This document shows positions 1 to 6,921 of a DNA stretch of 12,165 nt, piece by piece. Position 1 is the first letter of the stretch; the number at the start of each line of letters is the position of its first letter. Below the pieces are notes generated by a model, which was not told the DNA's origin, did not search any database, and saw only the letters and a program-made list of their open reading frames with translations. The stretch is from a bacterium (GTDB lineage: Bacteria; UBA9089; JASEGY01): NCBI GenBank assembly GCA_030019105.1, contig JASEGY010000063.1, positions 1 to 12,165 on the forward strand, read 5' to 3'. Both the position numbers and the translations under genes were made by a program.

Positions 1-714
1 CCTGAGTTATTGAGAAAATACAAAATCGCAGATTATGCCCGCGTTGAGTATAATTTGGCCAGGACAGAAGGGATATATTACGGTTTGACATTTAGCCCTG
101 AGGCTGAAAAATATCTCAAAGATCATATTGGCAATAATTTAAGGCTGTCATGGCTGGAAGATGCTTACTTTAATGGAATAGCCTCGGATATGTTTAGCCG
201 AAAGTGTTTAAAACTGAAAGGTAAAGCAGAGGATTACATGGCAAGCATTGCCGCGGAAAAAGAACCTTTGACGGGCGATGAACTTCGCGCCGTCATGCCG
301 CCAACTATAGACGATTTATTTGGATGTGCCCTGCACCCTTACTTAGGGGCAACATTCGCGCCGGTGAGATACTTCAAAGAAGATGGTTCAAACGGATTGC
401 CAAACGGATTAGCTGTAATGCTTCATCAAGTAACCCCTGCCGGAGTAAAGCTAATTTTTTATAATAGGAATAACTCAGTAACTAAAGTTTACGTTACCGG
501 CAGATTCTACGGCACACATAGAATAAACTCAGTGAGGGAAGAAGGTGGAGGCATAACAAAGGTTGGCGATCATCGAGTCCTCTTAGGGATCAAACCAAAA
601 AGTGAGGCAATCGTTACCCTGAACTTAACAAGATACCGATATGCTCCATCTGCAAAACCATGGAGGCCTTGTAAAGCGGCGAAAGACGCAATAACCCTGA
701 ACGTTGAACGTTGA
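1..714 (+). CDS. Unrecognised protein, C-terminal part (5' end outside window)
   Basis: The reading frame is open from base 1, so this is probably the 3' part of a longer gene. A TTG at position 10 could start it but has no Shine-Dalgarno sequence in front. About 237 residues are visible, with no transmembrane segment. The C-terminal third alternates hydrophobic and polar residues (for example KVYVTGRFYG and VTLNLTRYRY), as in a beta-sandwich domain of the sort that ends some secreted or sugar-active enzymes, but I cannot name a family. The final codons (LNVER, stop) lie inside a 7-bp tandem repeat at 698-717, so the true C-terminus may have been replaced by repeat DNA. The protein-like composition over 700 bases makes a real coding region likely. 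The function is unknown. Confidence 0.6.
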   Translation, partial: PELLRKYKIADYARVEYNLARTEGIYYGLTFSPEAEKYLKDHIGNNLRLSWLEDAYFNGIASDMFSRKCLKLKGKAEDYMASIAAEKEPLTGDELRAVMPPTIDDLFGCALHPYLGATFAPVRYFKEDGSNGLPNGLAVMLHQVTPAGVKLIFYNRNNSVTKVYVTGRFYGTHRINSVREEGGGITKVGDHRVLLGIKPKSEAIVTLNLTRYRYAPSAKPWRPCKAAKDAITLNVER

Positions 715-738
715 ACCAGGAACCTGTGAACGGTTACC
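698..738. repeat. Heptamer tandem repeat followed by a solo GTGAACGGTTAC terminus
   Basis: TGAACGT is repeated twice (698-704, 705-711), followed by a partial third copy (TGAACC, 712-717). At 726-737 lies GTGAACGGTTAC, identical to the right terminus of the mobile element at 4140-4325. No partner terminus is visible to the left, so this looks like a solo end or remnant. The stop codon of the upstream gene (712-714) lies in the heptamer tract. Confidence 0.6.
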
Positions 739-741
739 ATT

Positions 742-895
742 TATAGCTCTTAAGATAAATATTTTGGGGTAAGCGAATTCAAGATAGGCTATATAGCTTT
801 CGGAGTTAATCCTTTAGGATTTTATTACTTATGAAAGGCTAAAGCCTAAACTCCAATCTTCAACCAACCCCAAAATCTTTTTCTTAAGCACTATA
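742..895. repeat. 154-bp nested palindromic element (MITE-like)
   Basis: The ends form 29-bp inverted repeats (742-770 and 867-895) that match at 25 of 29 positions. Both contain CTTAAG and ATTTTGGGGT. The interior holds smaller perfect palindromes, AATCC-TTTA-GGATT and AGGCT-AA-AGCCT, flanked by GGAGTT and AACTCC, so either strand could fold into a long branched hairpin. No open reading frame and no clear target duplication are visible. It fills most of the 249-bp gap between the first gene and the AlbA_2 gene. The structure fits a non-autonomous mobile or REP-like repeat, but mobility is inferred. Confidence 0.7.
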
Positions 896-928
896 GATGA
901 ATAAGTCAAATACTCGGCTGGAAAAGGC

Positions 929-956
929 TTGACAATATTGGAGGATTTGTTATAAT
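929..956 (+). promoter_or_regulatory. Consensus extended -10 sigma70 promoter, probably leaderless
   Basis: There is a perfect -35 TTGACA (929-934), a 16-bp spacer, and a perfect -10 TATAAT (951-956) preceded by the TGn extended -10 motif (948-950). Transcription should start about 7 bases after the -10, at 963-964, which is the ATG of the AlbA_2 gene. That leaves no room for a ribosome binding site in the mRNA. Confidence 0.8.
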
Positions 957-963
957 AAAAAAT

Positions 964-2127
964 ATGGACAAGTCACAACTTCTTGATCTAATCTCAAAGG
1001 GTGAGGACTCTTATACCGAGTTCAAAGAAGAATCAGTTCACTCTGATGATATTGCGGCTTCAATAGTGGCTTTTGCTAATGCCGAAGGTGGTTACCTGAT
1101 TATCGGGGTTACTGATGACGGTCAGACAGTAGGTGTCAAAGAGCCGGATAAGATGATGCAACGAATTGACAGTATTGCTTATCAAAACTGTGCCCCTCCT
1201 GTCTCTGTCTTTCAGGAAAAAATAATGGCAGATGGAAACGTGGCGCTGGCGGTTAAGATAGCTACAGGAGGTGAACGGCCGTACAGAACAAATCGGGGCG
1301 TCTATTATATCCGAACCTCTTCCGGCAGAAGACAGGCCTCCAGAGAGGAGCTCCTTAGACTTTACCAGGCCTCTCTGGATATATTTCCTGATGAAGCGCT
1401 TGTCCCGAAATCATCGATAAAAGACCTTGATCTGACTTTTTTTGAAAAATTCTTTGAGGATTACTATCAACACCCTGTGGAGGAAGAAGATATCCCAATA
1501 GATCGACTTTTGCAAAATATGAAGGTTCTTGAGGAGCAAAGAGCTACACGTGGAGGAATATTGCTCTTTGGGCGTAAACCTCAGGAGTTTATCCCTTATG
1601 CCAGGATTAGCGCTGTCCGGTTTGAGGGAAATGCTATCGGAGAGAAGATAATCGACATGAAGGATATCGAAGGAAAAATTCCGGATCAGATAGAGCATAT
1701 AATTTCCTTCCTCAAGATTCACACCAGGATTTCAGCGGAAATAAAAGAATTTAAGCGGGAAGAACAATATGAAGTTCCATTAGAGGCATTGAGGGAAGTC
1801 GTTGTTAATGCTGTGGCTCACCGGGATTATACCTTAAGATCACAGGTGAGAATATTCATCTTTGATGACAGAATAGAGGTCAGCAGCCCGGGCAAATTAC
1901 CTAATACTCTAACGCCGGAAAATATGCGCTACGGAACAGTTCCGGTCTGGAGAAATCCACTTATATCTTCGGCGCTGGTTAAGATGAAATTTATGAGTCA
2001 AATAGGCAGCGGAATCCCACGAGTATTCCGATTAGTCAAAGAAGCAAGCCGCCAGGAGCCTAAACTAATCGCCTTAGAAAATGAGTTTAAGGTAGTGATT
2101 CCTAAAAAAGTAGTCAGGAGTCAGTAA
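964..2127 (+). CDS. AlbA_2 / RecG-like ATP-binding domain putative transcriptional regulator
   Basis: The 387-residue cytosolic protein has two recognisable parts. Residues about 8-125 match the AlbA_2 (Schlafen-type, divergent AAA-4) domain: ExxxTEFKE at 14-22 and AFANAEGGYLIIGV at 36-49. Residues about 235-375 match the C-terminal ATP-binding module of 'putative transcriptional regulator/RecG-like' proteins (HATPase_c_4): LREVVVNAVAHRDY at 276-289, then IEVSSPGKLP and GSGIPRV (from 348). Family members are described as nucleic-acid-binding regulators and often sit in accessory or defence neighbourhoods; the substrate is unknown. There is no obvious winged-helix tail, so it is at the short end of the family. 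I chose the start at 964 because the AlbA_2 fold begins within a few residues. The promoter abuts the ATG and no Shine-Dalgarno is present, which suggests a leaderless transcript. Confidence 0.88.
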   Translation: MDKSQLLDLISKGEDSYTEFKEESVHSDDIAASIVAFANAEGGYLIIGVTDDGQTVGVKEPDKMMQRIDSIAYQNCAPPVSVFQEKIMADGNVALAVKIATGGERPYRTNRGVYYIRTSSGRRQASREELLRLYQASLDIFPDEALVPKSSIKDLDLTFFEKFFEDYYQHPVEEEDIPIDRLLQNMKVLEEQRATRGGILLFGRKPQEFIPYARISAVRFEGNAIGEKIIDMKDIEGKIPDQIEHIISFLKIHTRISAEIKEFKREEQYEVPLEALREVVVNAVAHRDYTLRSQVRIFIFDDRIEVSSPGKLPNTLTPENMRYGTVPVWRNPLISSALVKMKFMSQIGSGIPRVFRLVKEASRQEPKLIALENEFKVVIPKKVVRSQ

Positions 2128-2130
2128 CTG

Positions 2131-2162
2131 CCTATCCCACGCGGGAGAGGTTTTTGGATAGG
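2131..2162 (+). promoter_or_regulatory. Small inverted repeat between the AlbA_2 gene and the sugar-enzyme gene
   Basis: CCTATCC (2131-2137) is complemented by GGATAGG (2156-2162) around an 18-base loop. The stem lies 3 bases after the upstream stop codon and 27 bases before the next start. No T-tract follows the stem, so it is not a canonical intrinsic terminator. It could be a weak processing or attenuation structure, or chance. Confidence 0.3.
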
Positions 2163-2189
2163 TTCTAAACAGAAAAAGGAGACACGTGA

Positions 2190-3770
2190 ATGGAAAAGAA
2201 TGTAGCTGTAATTGGAGCCGGGTATTGGGGTAAGAACTTAGTCAGGAATTTTTATTCGCTGGGGGCATTGCACACAGTTTGCGACTCTGATCCGGAGAGG
2301 CTCAAAATGATCAACGAAAATTATCCGGAGGTCAATCTGCTCTCTGCTCTGCCGGAAGTGCTAAATAATGACCGGATACAGGGAATAGTTATCTCAGCCC
2401 CGGCAGAACGTCATTATCAATTAACCAAAGAGGCCTTACTGTCCGACAAGGATGTCTTTTGTGAAAAGCCGCTGGCCTTGAATGTCGCAGAAGCAAGAGA
2501 GCTGAATGAATTGGCTGATCGGAGAGATCGCATCCTGATGGTCGGCCATCTTTTGGAGTATCATTCCGGCATATTGAAACTCAAGGAATTGATCGATTCC
2601 GGCGAACTGGGCAAGATAAATTACATTTATTCTTCCCGGTTGAATCTGGGGAAGATCCGGCGGGAAGAAAATATCCTCTGGAGTTTTGCCCCCCACGATA
2701 TTTCAGTTATTATCTTACTCTTAGGAGAAGTGCCCCAGGAAGTAGCTGCCTTTGGCGGCAACTACCTCCACCATCAGATTGCTGATATTACCGTCACGAA
2801 TCTTACCTTTGCCAGCGGCGTCAAGTCTCATATCTTTGTCAGTTGGTTGCATCCTTACAAGGAACAAAAGTTAATTGTGGTCGGGGAAAAGAAGATGGCT
2901 GTTTTTGATGACGTGGCTAAAAAGGATAAACTCCTTCTCTATCCCCACCGCATAGACTGGATTGATCGCATTCCTATTCCCAGAAAAGAAGACGCTGAGG
3001 TAGTCGATTTCGAAATGACAGAACCATTAAAGGAGGAATGCCGGCATTTTCTTGCCTGTATGGAAAGCAGAGAGAGACCGCGAACCGATGGCACAGACGG
3101 GGTTCAGGTGCTGGAGGTTCTTTCCGCGGCTCAAAAGTCTCTGGAAAATAATGGTCAAGTAGTTCCATTAGAGGAGATAAGACCCAAACCCTATTTTGTC
3201 CATCCTACCTCAACCGTGGATGAGCCCTGTCAAATAGGCGAAGGAACCAGAATCTGGCATTACACCCACGTCCTGAAGGATGCGGTCATAGGAAAGGGGT
3301 GTAATATCGGTCAAAATGTGATGATTGGACGAGGAGTGGTTATTGGCAATAATGTCAAGATTCAGAATAACGTCTCTGTCTATGAGGATGTCACTCTGGA
3401 AGATGACGTCTTCTGCGGGCCATCAATGGTCTTTACCAATGTTTTCAACCCGCGAAGTCACGTCTCCCGAAAAAAGGAATTCAGGCAGACCCTGGTAAAA
3501 AAAGGAGCAACCATTGGGGCAAATGCCACCATTGTGTGTGGATATATGATTGGCGACTATGCCTTTATTGGGGCCGGTGCGGTGGTGACTAAGGATGTTC
3601 TCCCGCATGCCTTGATGGTGGGCAACCCGGCCAGAAGGGCAGGTTGGATGTGCCAATGCGGGGAAAAGCTCTCTTTTGTAGAAGGTGAGGCTGAGTGCGA
3701 ACGGTGCGAGGAGAAATATCAGGAAGCCGGGGACACCCTGAACAGAGTTGCAAACAGTACTGAGGGATAG
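2190..3770 (+). CDS. Fused UDP-GlcNAcA 3-dehydrogenase (WbpB/WlbA-type) and N-acetyltransferase (WbpD/WlbB-type)
   Basis: The 526-residue protein joins two enzymes of the UDP-GlcNAcA to UDP-GlcNAc3NAcA/ManNAc3NAcA pathway for surface polysaccharide. Residues 1-325 are a Gfo/Idh/MocA oxidoreductase: NAD-binding GAGYWG at 9-14, EKP at 92-94, and the WlbA-type stretch ending WSFAPHD with H169. Residues about 331-485 are a left-handed beta-helix acyltransferase: [20 protein letters not shown], then hexapeptide repeats (IGxxVxI) and [10 protein letters not shown] cysteine cluster follows (C488, C490, C503, C506), resembling the small zinc-ribbon tail of this acyltransferase family. The linking aminotransferase (WbpE-type) is not in the window. 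A good ribosome binding site, AAGGAG (2176-2181), sits 8 bases before ATG. No promoter is evident in the 62-base gap, so co-transcription with the AlbA_2 gene is possible. Residues 517-526 and the stop codon come from a 37-bp repeat. Confidence 0.92.
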   Translation: MEKNVAVIGAGYWGKNLVRNFYSLGALHTVCDSDPERLKMINENYPEVNLLSALPEVLNNDRIQGIVISAPAERHYQLTKEALLSDKDVFCEKPLALNVAEARELNELADRRDRILMVGHLLEYHSGILKLKELIDSGELGKINYIYSSRLNLGKIRREENILWSFAPHDISVIILLLGEVPQEVAAFGGNYLHHQIADITVTNLTFASGVKSHIFVSWLHPYKEQKLIVVGEKKMAVFDDVAKKDKLLLYPHRIDWIDRIPIPRKEDAEVVDFEMTEPLKEECRHFLACMESRERPRTDGTDGVQVLEVLSAAQKSLENNGQVVPLEEIRPKPYFVHPTSTVDEPCQIGEGTRIWHYTHVLKDAVIGKGCNIGQNVMIGRGVVIGNNVKIQNNVSVYEDVTLEDDVFCGPSMVFTNVFNPRSHVSRKKEFRQTLVKKGATIGANATIVCGYMIGDYAFIGAGAVVTKDVLPHALMVGNPARRAGWMCQCGEKLSFVEGEAECERCEEKYQEAGDTLNRVANSTEG

Positions 3771-3847
3771 AAACGCTGATGGCATTCACCCGGGCCGAAC
3801 TGCTGATGTTCTGAACAGAGTTGCAAACAGTACTGAGGGATAGAAAC
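3738..3847 (+). CRISPR. Orphan CRISPR-like unit: two identical 37-bp repeats, one 36-bp spacer
   Basis: Two copies of a 37-bp sequence (3738-3774 and 3811-3847; begins CTGAACAGAG, ends GGATAGAAAC) match at every base and are separated by a 36-bp unrelated, G+C-richer spacer (3775-3810). Repeat and spacer lengths and the 3' end ATAGAAAC resemble type I/III CRISPR repeats, whose 8-base crRNA tag is commonly ATTGAAA(C/G). No third copy is found one unit further on, and no cas genes are in the window. The first repeat supplies the last ten codons and the TAG (3768-3770) of the upstream gene, so read-through transcription from that gene would cross the unit. A non-CRISPR duplicated repeat is the alternative. 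Confidence 0.5.
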
Positions 3848-3959
3848 AGTAATGCGGTTTAAATTCGATAAGTCGAAAAGAGCCTTGTTCATTGTTTGGG
3901 TCAGTCGGAATAGAGTCCACAGGGCATTGTCCATCGTTTCGGCCACTCAAGTCGAAACT

Positions 3960-3986
3960 GGGAAATGGGAAATTAGGAAATGGGGG
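3960..3986. repeat. GGGAAAT imperfect heptamer repeat
   Basis: GGGAAAT occurs at 3960-3966 and 3967-3973, with a third copy degraded to TAGGAAAT (3974-3981), then a G-run. It runs directly into the inverted-repeat element at 3983. In the preceding stretch, 3848-3959, I see no convincing gene or signal. It is one of three 7-bp-unit tracts in the window. Confidence 0.5.
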
Positions 3987-4086
3987 ACGGTTCACCTTAC
4001 TATAATAGCTTGCGGCAGGTTCAAGGTTGGTCACCTTACGCTATTTGAACCGTGAACCCTAAAATGGACGATTATGAACCGTCCCC
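3983..4086. repeat. 104-bp element bounded by perfect 12-bp inverted repeats
   Basis: GGGGACGGTTCA (3983-3994) is the exact complement of TGAACCGTCCCC (4075-4086). The interior carries an internal direct repeat TCACCTTAC (3992-4000 and 4031-4039) and the related string TTGAACCGTGAACC at 4045-4058. No target duplication or open reading frame is visible. It resembles REP/MITE-type intergenic repeats. Its right arm overlaps the presumed N-terminal codons of the ribbon-helix-helix pseudogene (YEPSP), so the element may have donated that gene's 5' end. Confidence 0.6.
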
Positions 4087-4409
4087 GTCTCAACGAGTTC
4101 GGGTTGATTTTCCTGTTGAAATGTTTCATGAGATTGATGGTAACCGTTCACTTCCCCCCCTGGTTCAGCCCCAGCGGGGCGGAATATTTATAGACCTGAG
4201 TCAAATAAATCAACGTAGCTCCGCAGGAGCGATATGTTCTCAACAACATATGCCGCCCCTCTGGGGCTGAAAAGCTAACCGCACAACTCGAAAATCTCCG
4301 AGGTAGGGGGGGAGTGAACGGTTACGATTGATGAGCTTGCAAACGAATTACATGTGAGCCCTCAGGTAATTGTCATCACCTACTTACGACAGGCGTTAGA
4401 TCAACATTA
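4064..4409 (+). pseudogene. Ribbon-helix-helix (CopG/antitoxin-like) gene split by a mobile element
   Basis: From ATG 4064 the frame reads MDDYEPSPSQ, then RVRVDFPVEMFHEID, and is then interrupted. Removing the 186-bp element and one copy of its 8-bp target duplication restores a continuous frame: HEIDELANELHVSPQVIVI, then TYLRQALDQHYYG. A beta strand (RVRVDFP), a helix (EMFHEIDELANEL), a short turn (HVSP) and a second helix make a classic ribbon-helix-helix DNA-binding fold, as in CopG and many antitoxins. Insertion adds 194 bp and shifts the frame, so the present product ends at 4270 inside the element. After residue GSVGD the restored frame runs without a stop into the antisense of the protease-like gene (to 4632), so the original C-terminus is uncertain. 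No ribosome binding site is seen. I infer a dead transcription factor or antitoxin. Confidence 0.7.
4140..4325. mobile_element. 186-bp MITE with 20-21-bp terminal inverted repeats and 8-bp target duplication
   Basis: The left end GTAACCGTTCACTT+C7 (4140-4160) and right end G7+AGTGAACGGTTAC (4306-4325) are inverted repeats differing by one inserted base. GATTGATG flanks both sides exactly (4132-4139 and 4326-4333), the mark of a transposition event. Inside lies a second inverted pair, TTCAGCCCCAG.GGGGCGG (4164-4182 and 4253-4271, one mismatch), with hairpins GCTCC-GCA-GGAGC (4218-4230) and ATATGTT/AACATAT (4232-4251). No transposase is encoded. Ends beginning GTAA and 8-bp duplications are the known hallmarks of the IS66 family, so mobilisation by an IS66-type transposase elsewhere is inferred. 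The insertion splits the ribbon-helix-helix gene. Confidence 0.85.
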
Positions 4410-6251
4410 TTACGGCTCTGTCGGCGATTTTTTTACCTCCACTTCTTCCTCTTTGTATCCTTCAATCACCCACTCTACTAATAATTCTTTCTTTACGGGC
4501 TCTTCGGGCTTAACTTCAGGAATATCAACTTCTCCATTTTTCCCTTCACCCATTTCTTCTCCATTGAAGAAGGAGGTAGAGGTAAGGGTTATCGTGATTT
4601 TACCTGCCATAGCCCAATCTTCTTCCACTTGAGAAATAAGCTCCTCCAGAGTCTGGGGGAATTCTGTATCCTGCTCATCCCCTATTTCTTCTCCATCCCC
4701 TATTATTTCTTCTATCCCTATATCTCCGAACTCCCCAGCGATAGCGCTCAAATTCGCTTTACCCCCGGGGAAATCGGCAGGAATTTCAAGAGAAACTGTT
4801 TCACTCACAGGTAAACCCCGATAAGGTTTGATCTTAACCTCAATCTCACAGGTGTCGCCTGCAATAAGGTCTCCTTTTGGTTCTACTGACATGATCTCGG
4901 CAGTTTTAATCTCCGCAGAATCATAAATTTCAAGCTCTACCTCTTTTAAGGTAACCCTTTCCACATTATTAGCAGCCCGGCTCATAAACGTTTCCAATAA
5001 GCCATAAATCTGGGAGCACACATCCCATAAGGGATCAGAGGAGCTGGCCTGGAGAGGCAGCTTTATACTTTTTTCCGTTTCGTTAAACTTAAGAGAAATA
5101 GTTCCCTCCATGCTCCCAGGACTCCATTCGTCTCTCCAAGTGAAGGCATTGTAACCCAAAATATCAGCAATGAGCCACTCCTGGCCGTAAGCCACATAAT
5201 GCGTCATTTCCCGCTTCTGCCCATCCGGACCCATGTATTTTAAAATAATCGGAACCATCGGAGGAGTGTCCCCCAACTCACCGCTGATTCCGGGTGTAAA
5301 ATCTCGGTTAATCGTTCCGAGAAAATCCCCCTCGGAACTGCAAAACTTAAAGGGTACGTAATTGGAGGAAATCACCTTATGCACCCAGGCTCGTCGGAAT
5401 GGAGCTTGAAACTTGCCGGAATTCAGAAAGGAATGGCCAAAGGCATAAATTTCATTCCCTTCTATCCAGGTGACGGTGCCGTAAGCTTCCAGGTTTAATA
5501 ACGGACCAGAAGCTAAGGTAACTGCAATCATATCGCCTGGCATCAAGGGACCAGAAGAAGAAGAAGGGGCTTTGCGGTTATTCCCTGACCCGCTAAAAAG
5601 CTCCAAATTAGGATTCTGACCCAGTTGATCCTTCCCAAAAGCTTTTTCACCCCACGATAGAGGGACAGAAAAGGGAATTTTGATCGGCATCAATCCCGGG
5701 AGCCTGGCAGGCGACATCTCCGCAGACGACATCTTCAGGTAATCTTCCATTGGCTTCTTCTGCGCTACCTCCTTCATATATTCCAAAGGAGTCACTAAAA
5801 AGATATAAGGAGGATTGGTGGTAAACGCGGCGCCATAAGCTAATGCCCCGGCCACTTTATCCCCGATTAAAACCGGGCTTCCCGACATTCCGGCTACAAT
5901 GCCGGAATACTGTTCAAAATGCGGGTCTGAAGTCTCACAAACTAAAAGCGGAAACCCCAGGCCAAAATCATCCATAACCTCCAGAAATTTAGCTTGCAGA
6001 TCAACCCTTTGATTGCCTTCAATAACAGTCCGAATTCGACAAGAAGTCCCTCGCGGCAATCCCCTGACTTCTGCTACAGAAATTCCTGCCTTGTCTATTT
6101 CTGGTAACTCCTTAGCCGTCTTTACTTTTTTATCTAACTCCTCCACTTTCTCTTTTACTGCTCCAGTCATACCGAAGTTCACTCCGGTATAACCCAAAGA
6201 TGAGAGAGAAACTAAAAAGATAAGGGATAAAATCAAACTTAATTTCTTCAT
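4410..6251 (-). CDS. Secreted SpoIVB-type (peptidase S55) domain protein
   Basis: The 613-residue protein begins with a signal peptide (MKK plus hydrophobic residues 4-20), so it is exported. Residues about 55-300 match the SpoIVB peptidase S55 domain: the nucleophile motif GMSGSP at 121-126 (Ser125), followed by VLIGDKVAGALAYG, with His111 ten residues before it as the candidate catalytic histidine, and later GTVTWIEGNEIYAFGHSFLNSG. In Bacillus, SpoIVB is a sporulation signalling protease. Homologues in non-sporulating diderms are known but uncharacterised. The C-terminal half appears beta-rich, then strongly acidic (about 530-575). The start is fixed by GGAGGTG just upstream, and its ATG overlaps the TGA of the beta-barrel gene (ATGA, 6251-6248), indicating translational coupling. 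The substrate is unknown; an envelope-stress or surface-maturation role is plausible. Confidence 0.85.
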   Translation of the reverse strand: MKKLSLILSLIFLVSLSSLGYTGVNFGMTGAVKEKVEELDKKVKTAKELPEIDKAGISVAEVRGLPRGTSCRIRTVIEGNQRVDLQAKFLEVMDDFGLGFPLLVCETSDPHFEQYSGIVAGMSGSPVLIGDKVAGALAYGAAFTTNPPYIFLVTPLEYMKEVAQKKPMEDYLKMSSAEMSPARLPGLMPIKIPFSVPLSWGEKAFGKDQLGQNPNLELFSGSGNNRKAPSSSSGPLMPGDMIAVTLASGPLLNLEAYGTVTWIEGNEIYAFGHSFLNSGKFQAPFRRAWVHKVISSNYVPFKFCSSEGDFLGTINRDFTPGISGELGDTPPMVPIILKYMGPDGQKREMTHYVAYGQEWLIADILGYNAFTWRDEWSPGSMEGTISLKFNETEKSIKLPLQASSSDPLWDVCSQIYGLLETFMSRAANNVERVTLKEVELEIYDSAEIKTAEIMSVEPKGDLIAGDTCEIEVKIKPYRGLPVSETVSLEIPADFPGGKANLSAIAGEFGDIGIEEIIGDGEEIGDEQDTEFPQTLEELISQVEEDWAMAGKITITLTSTSFFNGEEMGEGKNGEVDIPEVKPEEPVKKELLVEWVIEGYKEEEVEVKKSPTEP

Positions 6252-6727
6252 TTCCCACCTCCAAAGTAATAGTTTACCCCAACGTTGACCACATATTCCA
6301 TTCCCTTCTCTGACTCGTCCTTATCATCATCTTTTAGAGAGATATAGGCCGGACCAATGTCTGTGGTAAGGGAAAGGTTTTTCATAAGGAAATACTCCCC
6401 GCCAACAAAGGCTTCTACAGCAAAACCCGATCCTTCAGAATCTTTTCCTTTAAATTTGACATAATCGGCCTCTCCACCTAAGAAAAGATTCATTACCCTG
6501 TCCCGGCCGAAGTTGTAGTAAAGCCTTGATCCATATACAGTAATGTCTTCTTCAAGCTGTCCCCTGGCTTCAATAACAACTTTGGGGCCTATCCCATATT
6601 TTATACTGACTCCTGGATAGTTTAGGCCTATCCCTAACCTTCCGCTTAAGTCAACTGCCTGGGCTTCTGAGATAAAAAAGATGGAGATAATCATCCCCAC
6701 AAGCGCTGCTTTTCTTTTAAAACCCAC
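6248..6727 (-). CDS. Small outer-membrane beta-barrel protein
   Basis: About 159 residues with an N-terminal signal peptide (basic GFKRK, hydrophobic core, cleavage after SEAQA). The mature part is short alternating strands rich in Gly, Tyr and Phe (SRLYYNFGRDR, AVEAFVGGEYF, YVVNVGVNYYFGG), typical of an 8-stranded outer-membrane barrel (OMP_b-brl/OmpA-like fold). A GTG at 6736 could also open the frame, but GGAGG (6740-6736) would then touch it. Starting at GTG 6727 gives an 8-base spacing, so I prefer that. A consensus promoter lies 90 bases upstream. The gene overlaps the S55 gene by 4 bases, suggesting the two proteins work together in the envelope, perhaps barrel plus periplasmic protease; this is inference. 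Confidence 0.8.
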   Translation of the reverse strand: MGFKRKAALVGMIISIFFISEAQAVDLSGRLGIGLNYPGVSIKYGIGPKVVIEARGQLEEDITVYGSRLYYNFGRDRVMNLFLGGEADYVKFKGKDSEGSGFAVEAFVGGEYFLMKNLSLTTDIGPAYISLKDDDKDESEKGMEYVVNVGVNYYFGGGK

Positions 6728-6752
6728 TTTCCTCACCTCCTCATAGAATATA

Positions 6753-6776
6753 GGGCAACCTTAGTAGAAGGTGCCC
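6753..6776 (-). promoter_or_regulatory. 5'-UTR hairpin ahead of the beta-barrel/S55 operon
   Basis: In the minus-strand leader, GGGCACCTT pairs with AAGGTTGCCC (one bulged T) around the loop CTACT. It sits between the promoter at 6817-6845 and the ribosome binding site at about 6736-6740. No T-run follows it on that strand, so it is more likely an mRNA-stability or translation-control element than a terminator. Confidence 0.45.
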
Positions 6777-6816
6777 GAAAGGCCTCTCATTTATTTTTTT
6801 CTTCCACTGAGTTTGC

Positions 6817-6845
6817 ATTATAGCTTATAGAAATGGGTAAGTCAA
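6817..6845 (-). promoter_or_regulatory. Sigma70 promoter of the beta-barrel/S55 operon
   Basis: Reading the minus strand: TTGACT (6845-6840), a 17-bp spacer, TATAAT (6822-6817). The predicted start is near 6810, giving a leader of about 83 nt that contains the hairpin at 6753-6776. It is divergent from the kdsC promoter about 80 bp away. Confidence 0.8.
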
Positions 6846-6921
6846 GAGAAAAGTTGAGGGTGGTGTAAGAAAAGATGAGGAGATATTATTCCACAGCGTA
6901 AATGGCTCAAGAAATTGTTCC

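Noticed and set aside
1411..1722. 103-codon frame on the minus strand inside the AlbA_2 gene
   Set aside because: It is fully antisense to a clear conserved-domain gene, with no signals of its own.
3852..4055. 67-codon frame starting MRFKFDKSK, which faintly recalls the start of BrnT-type toxins next to an RHH gene
   Set aside because: Only the first nine residues resemble BrnT; the rest does not, much of it lies in repeat DNA, and there is no ribosome binding site.
6728..6736. GTG 6736 start for the beta-barrel gene
   Set aside because: The GGAGG would directly abut the codon; GTG 6727 has correct spacing.
6745..6800. Possible plus-strand terminator from the GGGCAACCTT hairpin and a downstream T-run
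   Set aside because: The T-run lies about 20 bases after the stem and no plus-strand gene ends there; a minus-strand leader hairpin fits better.
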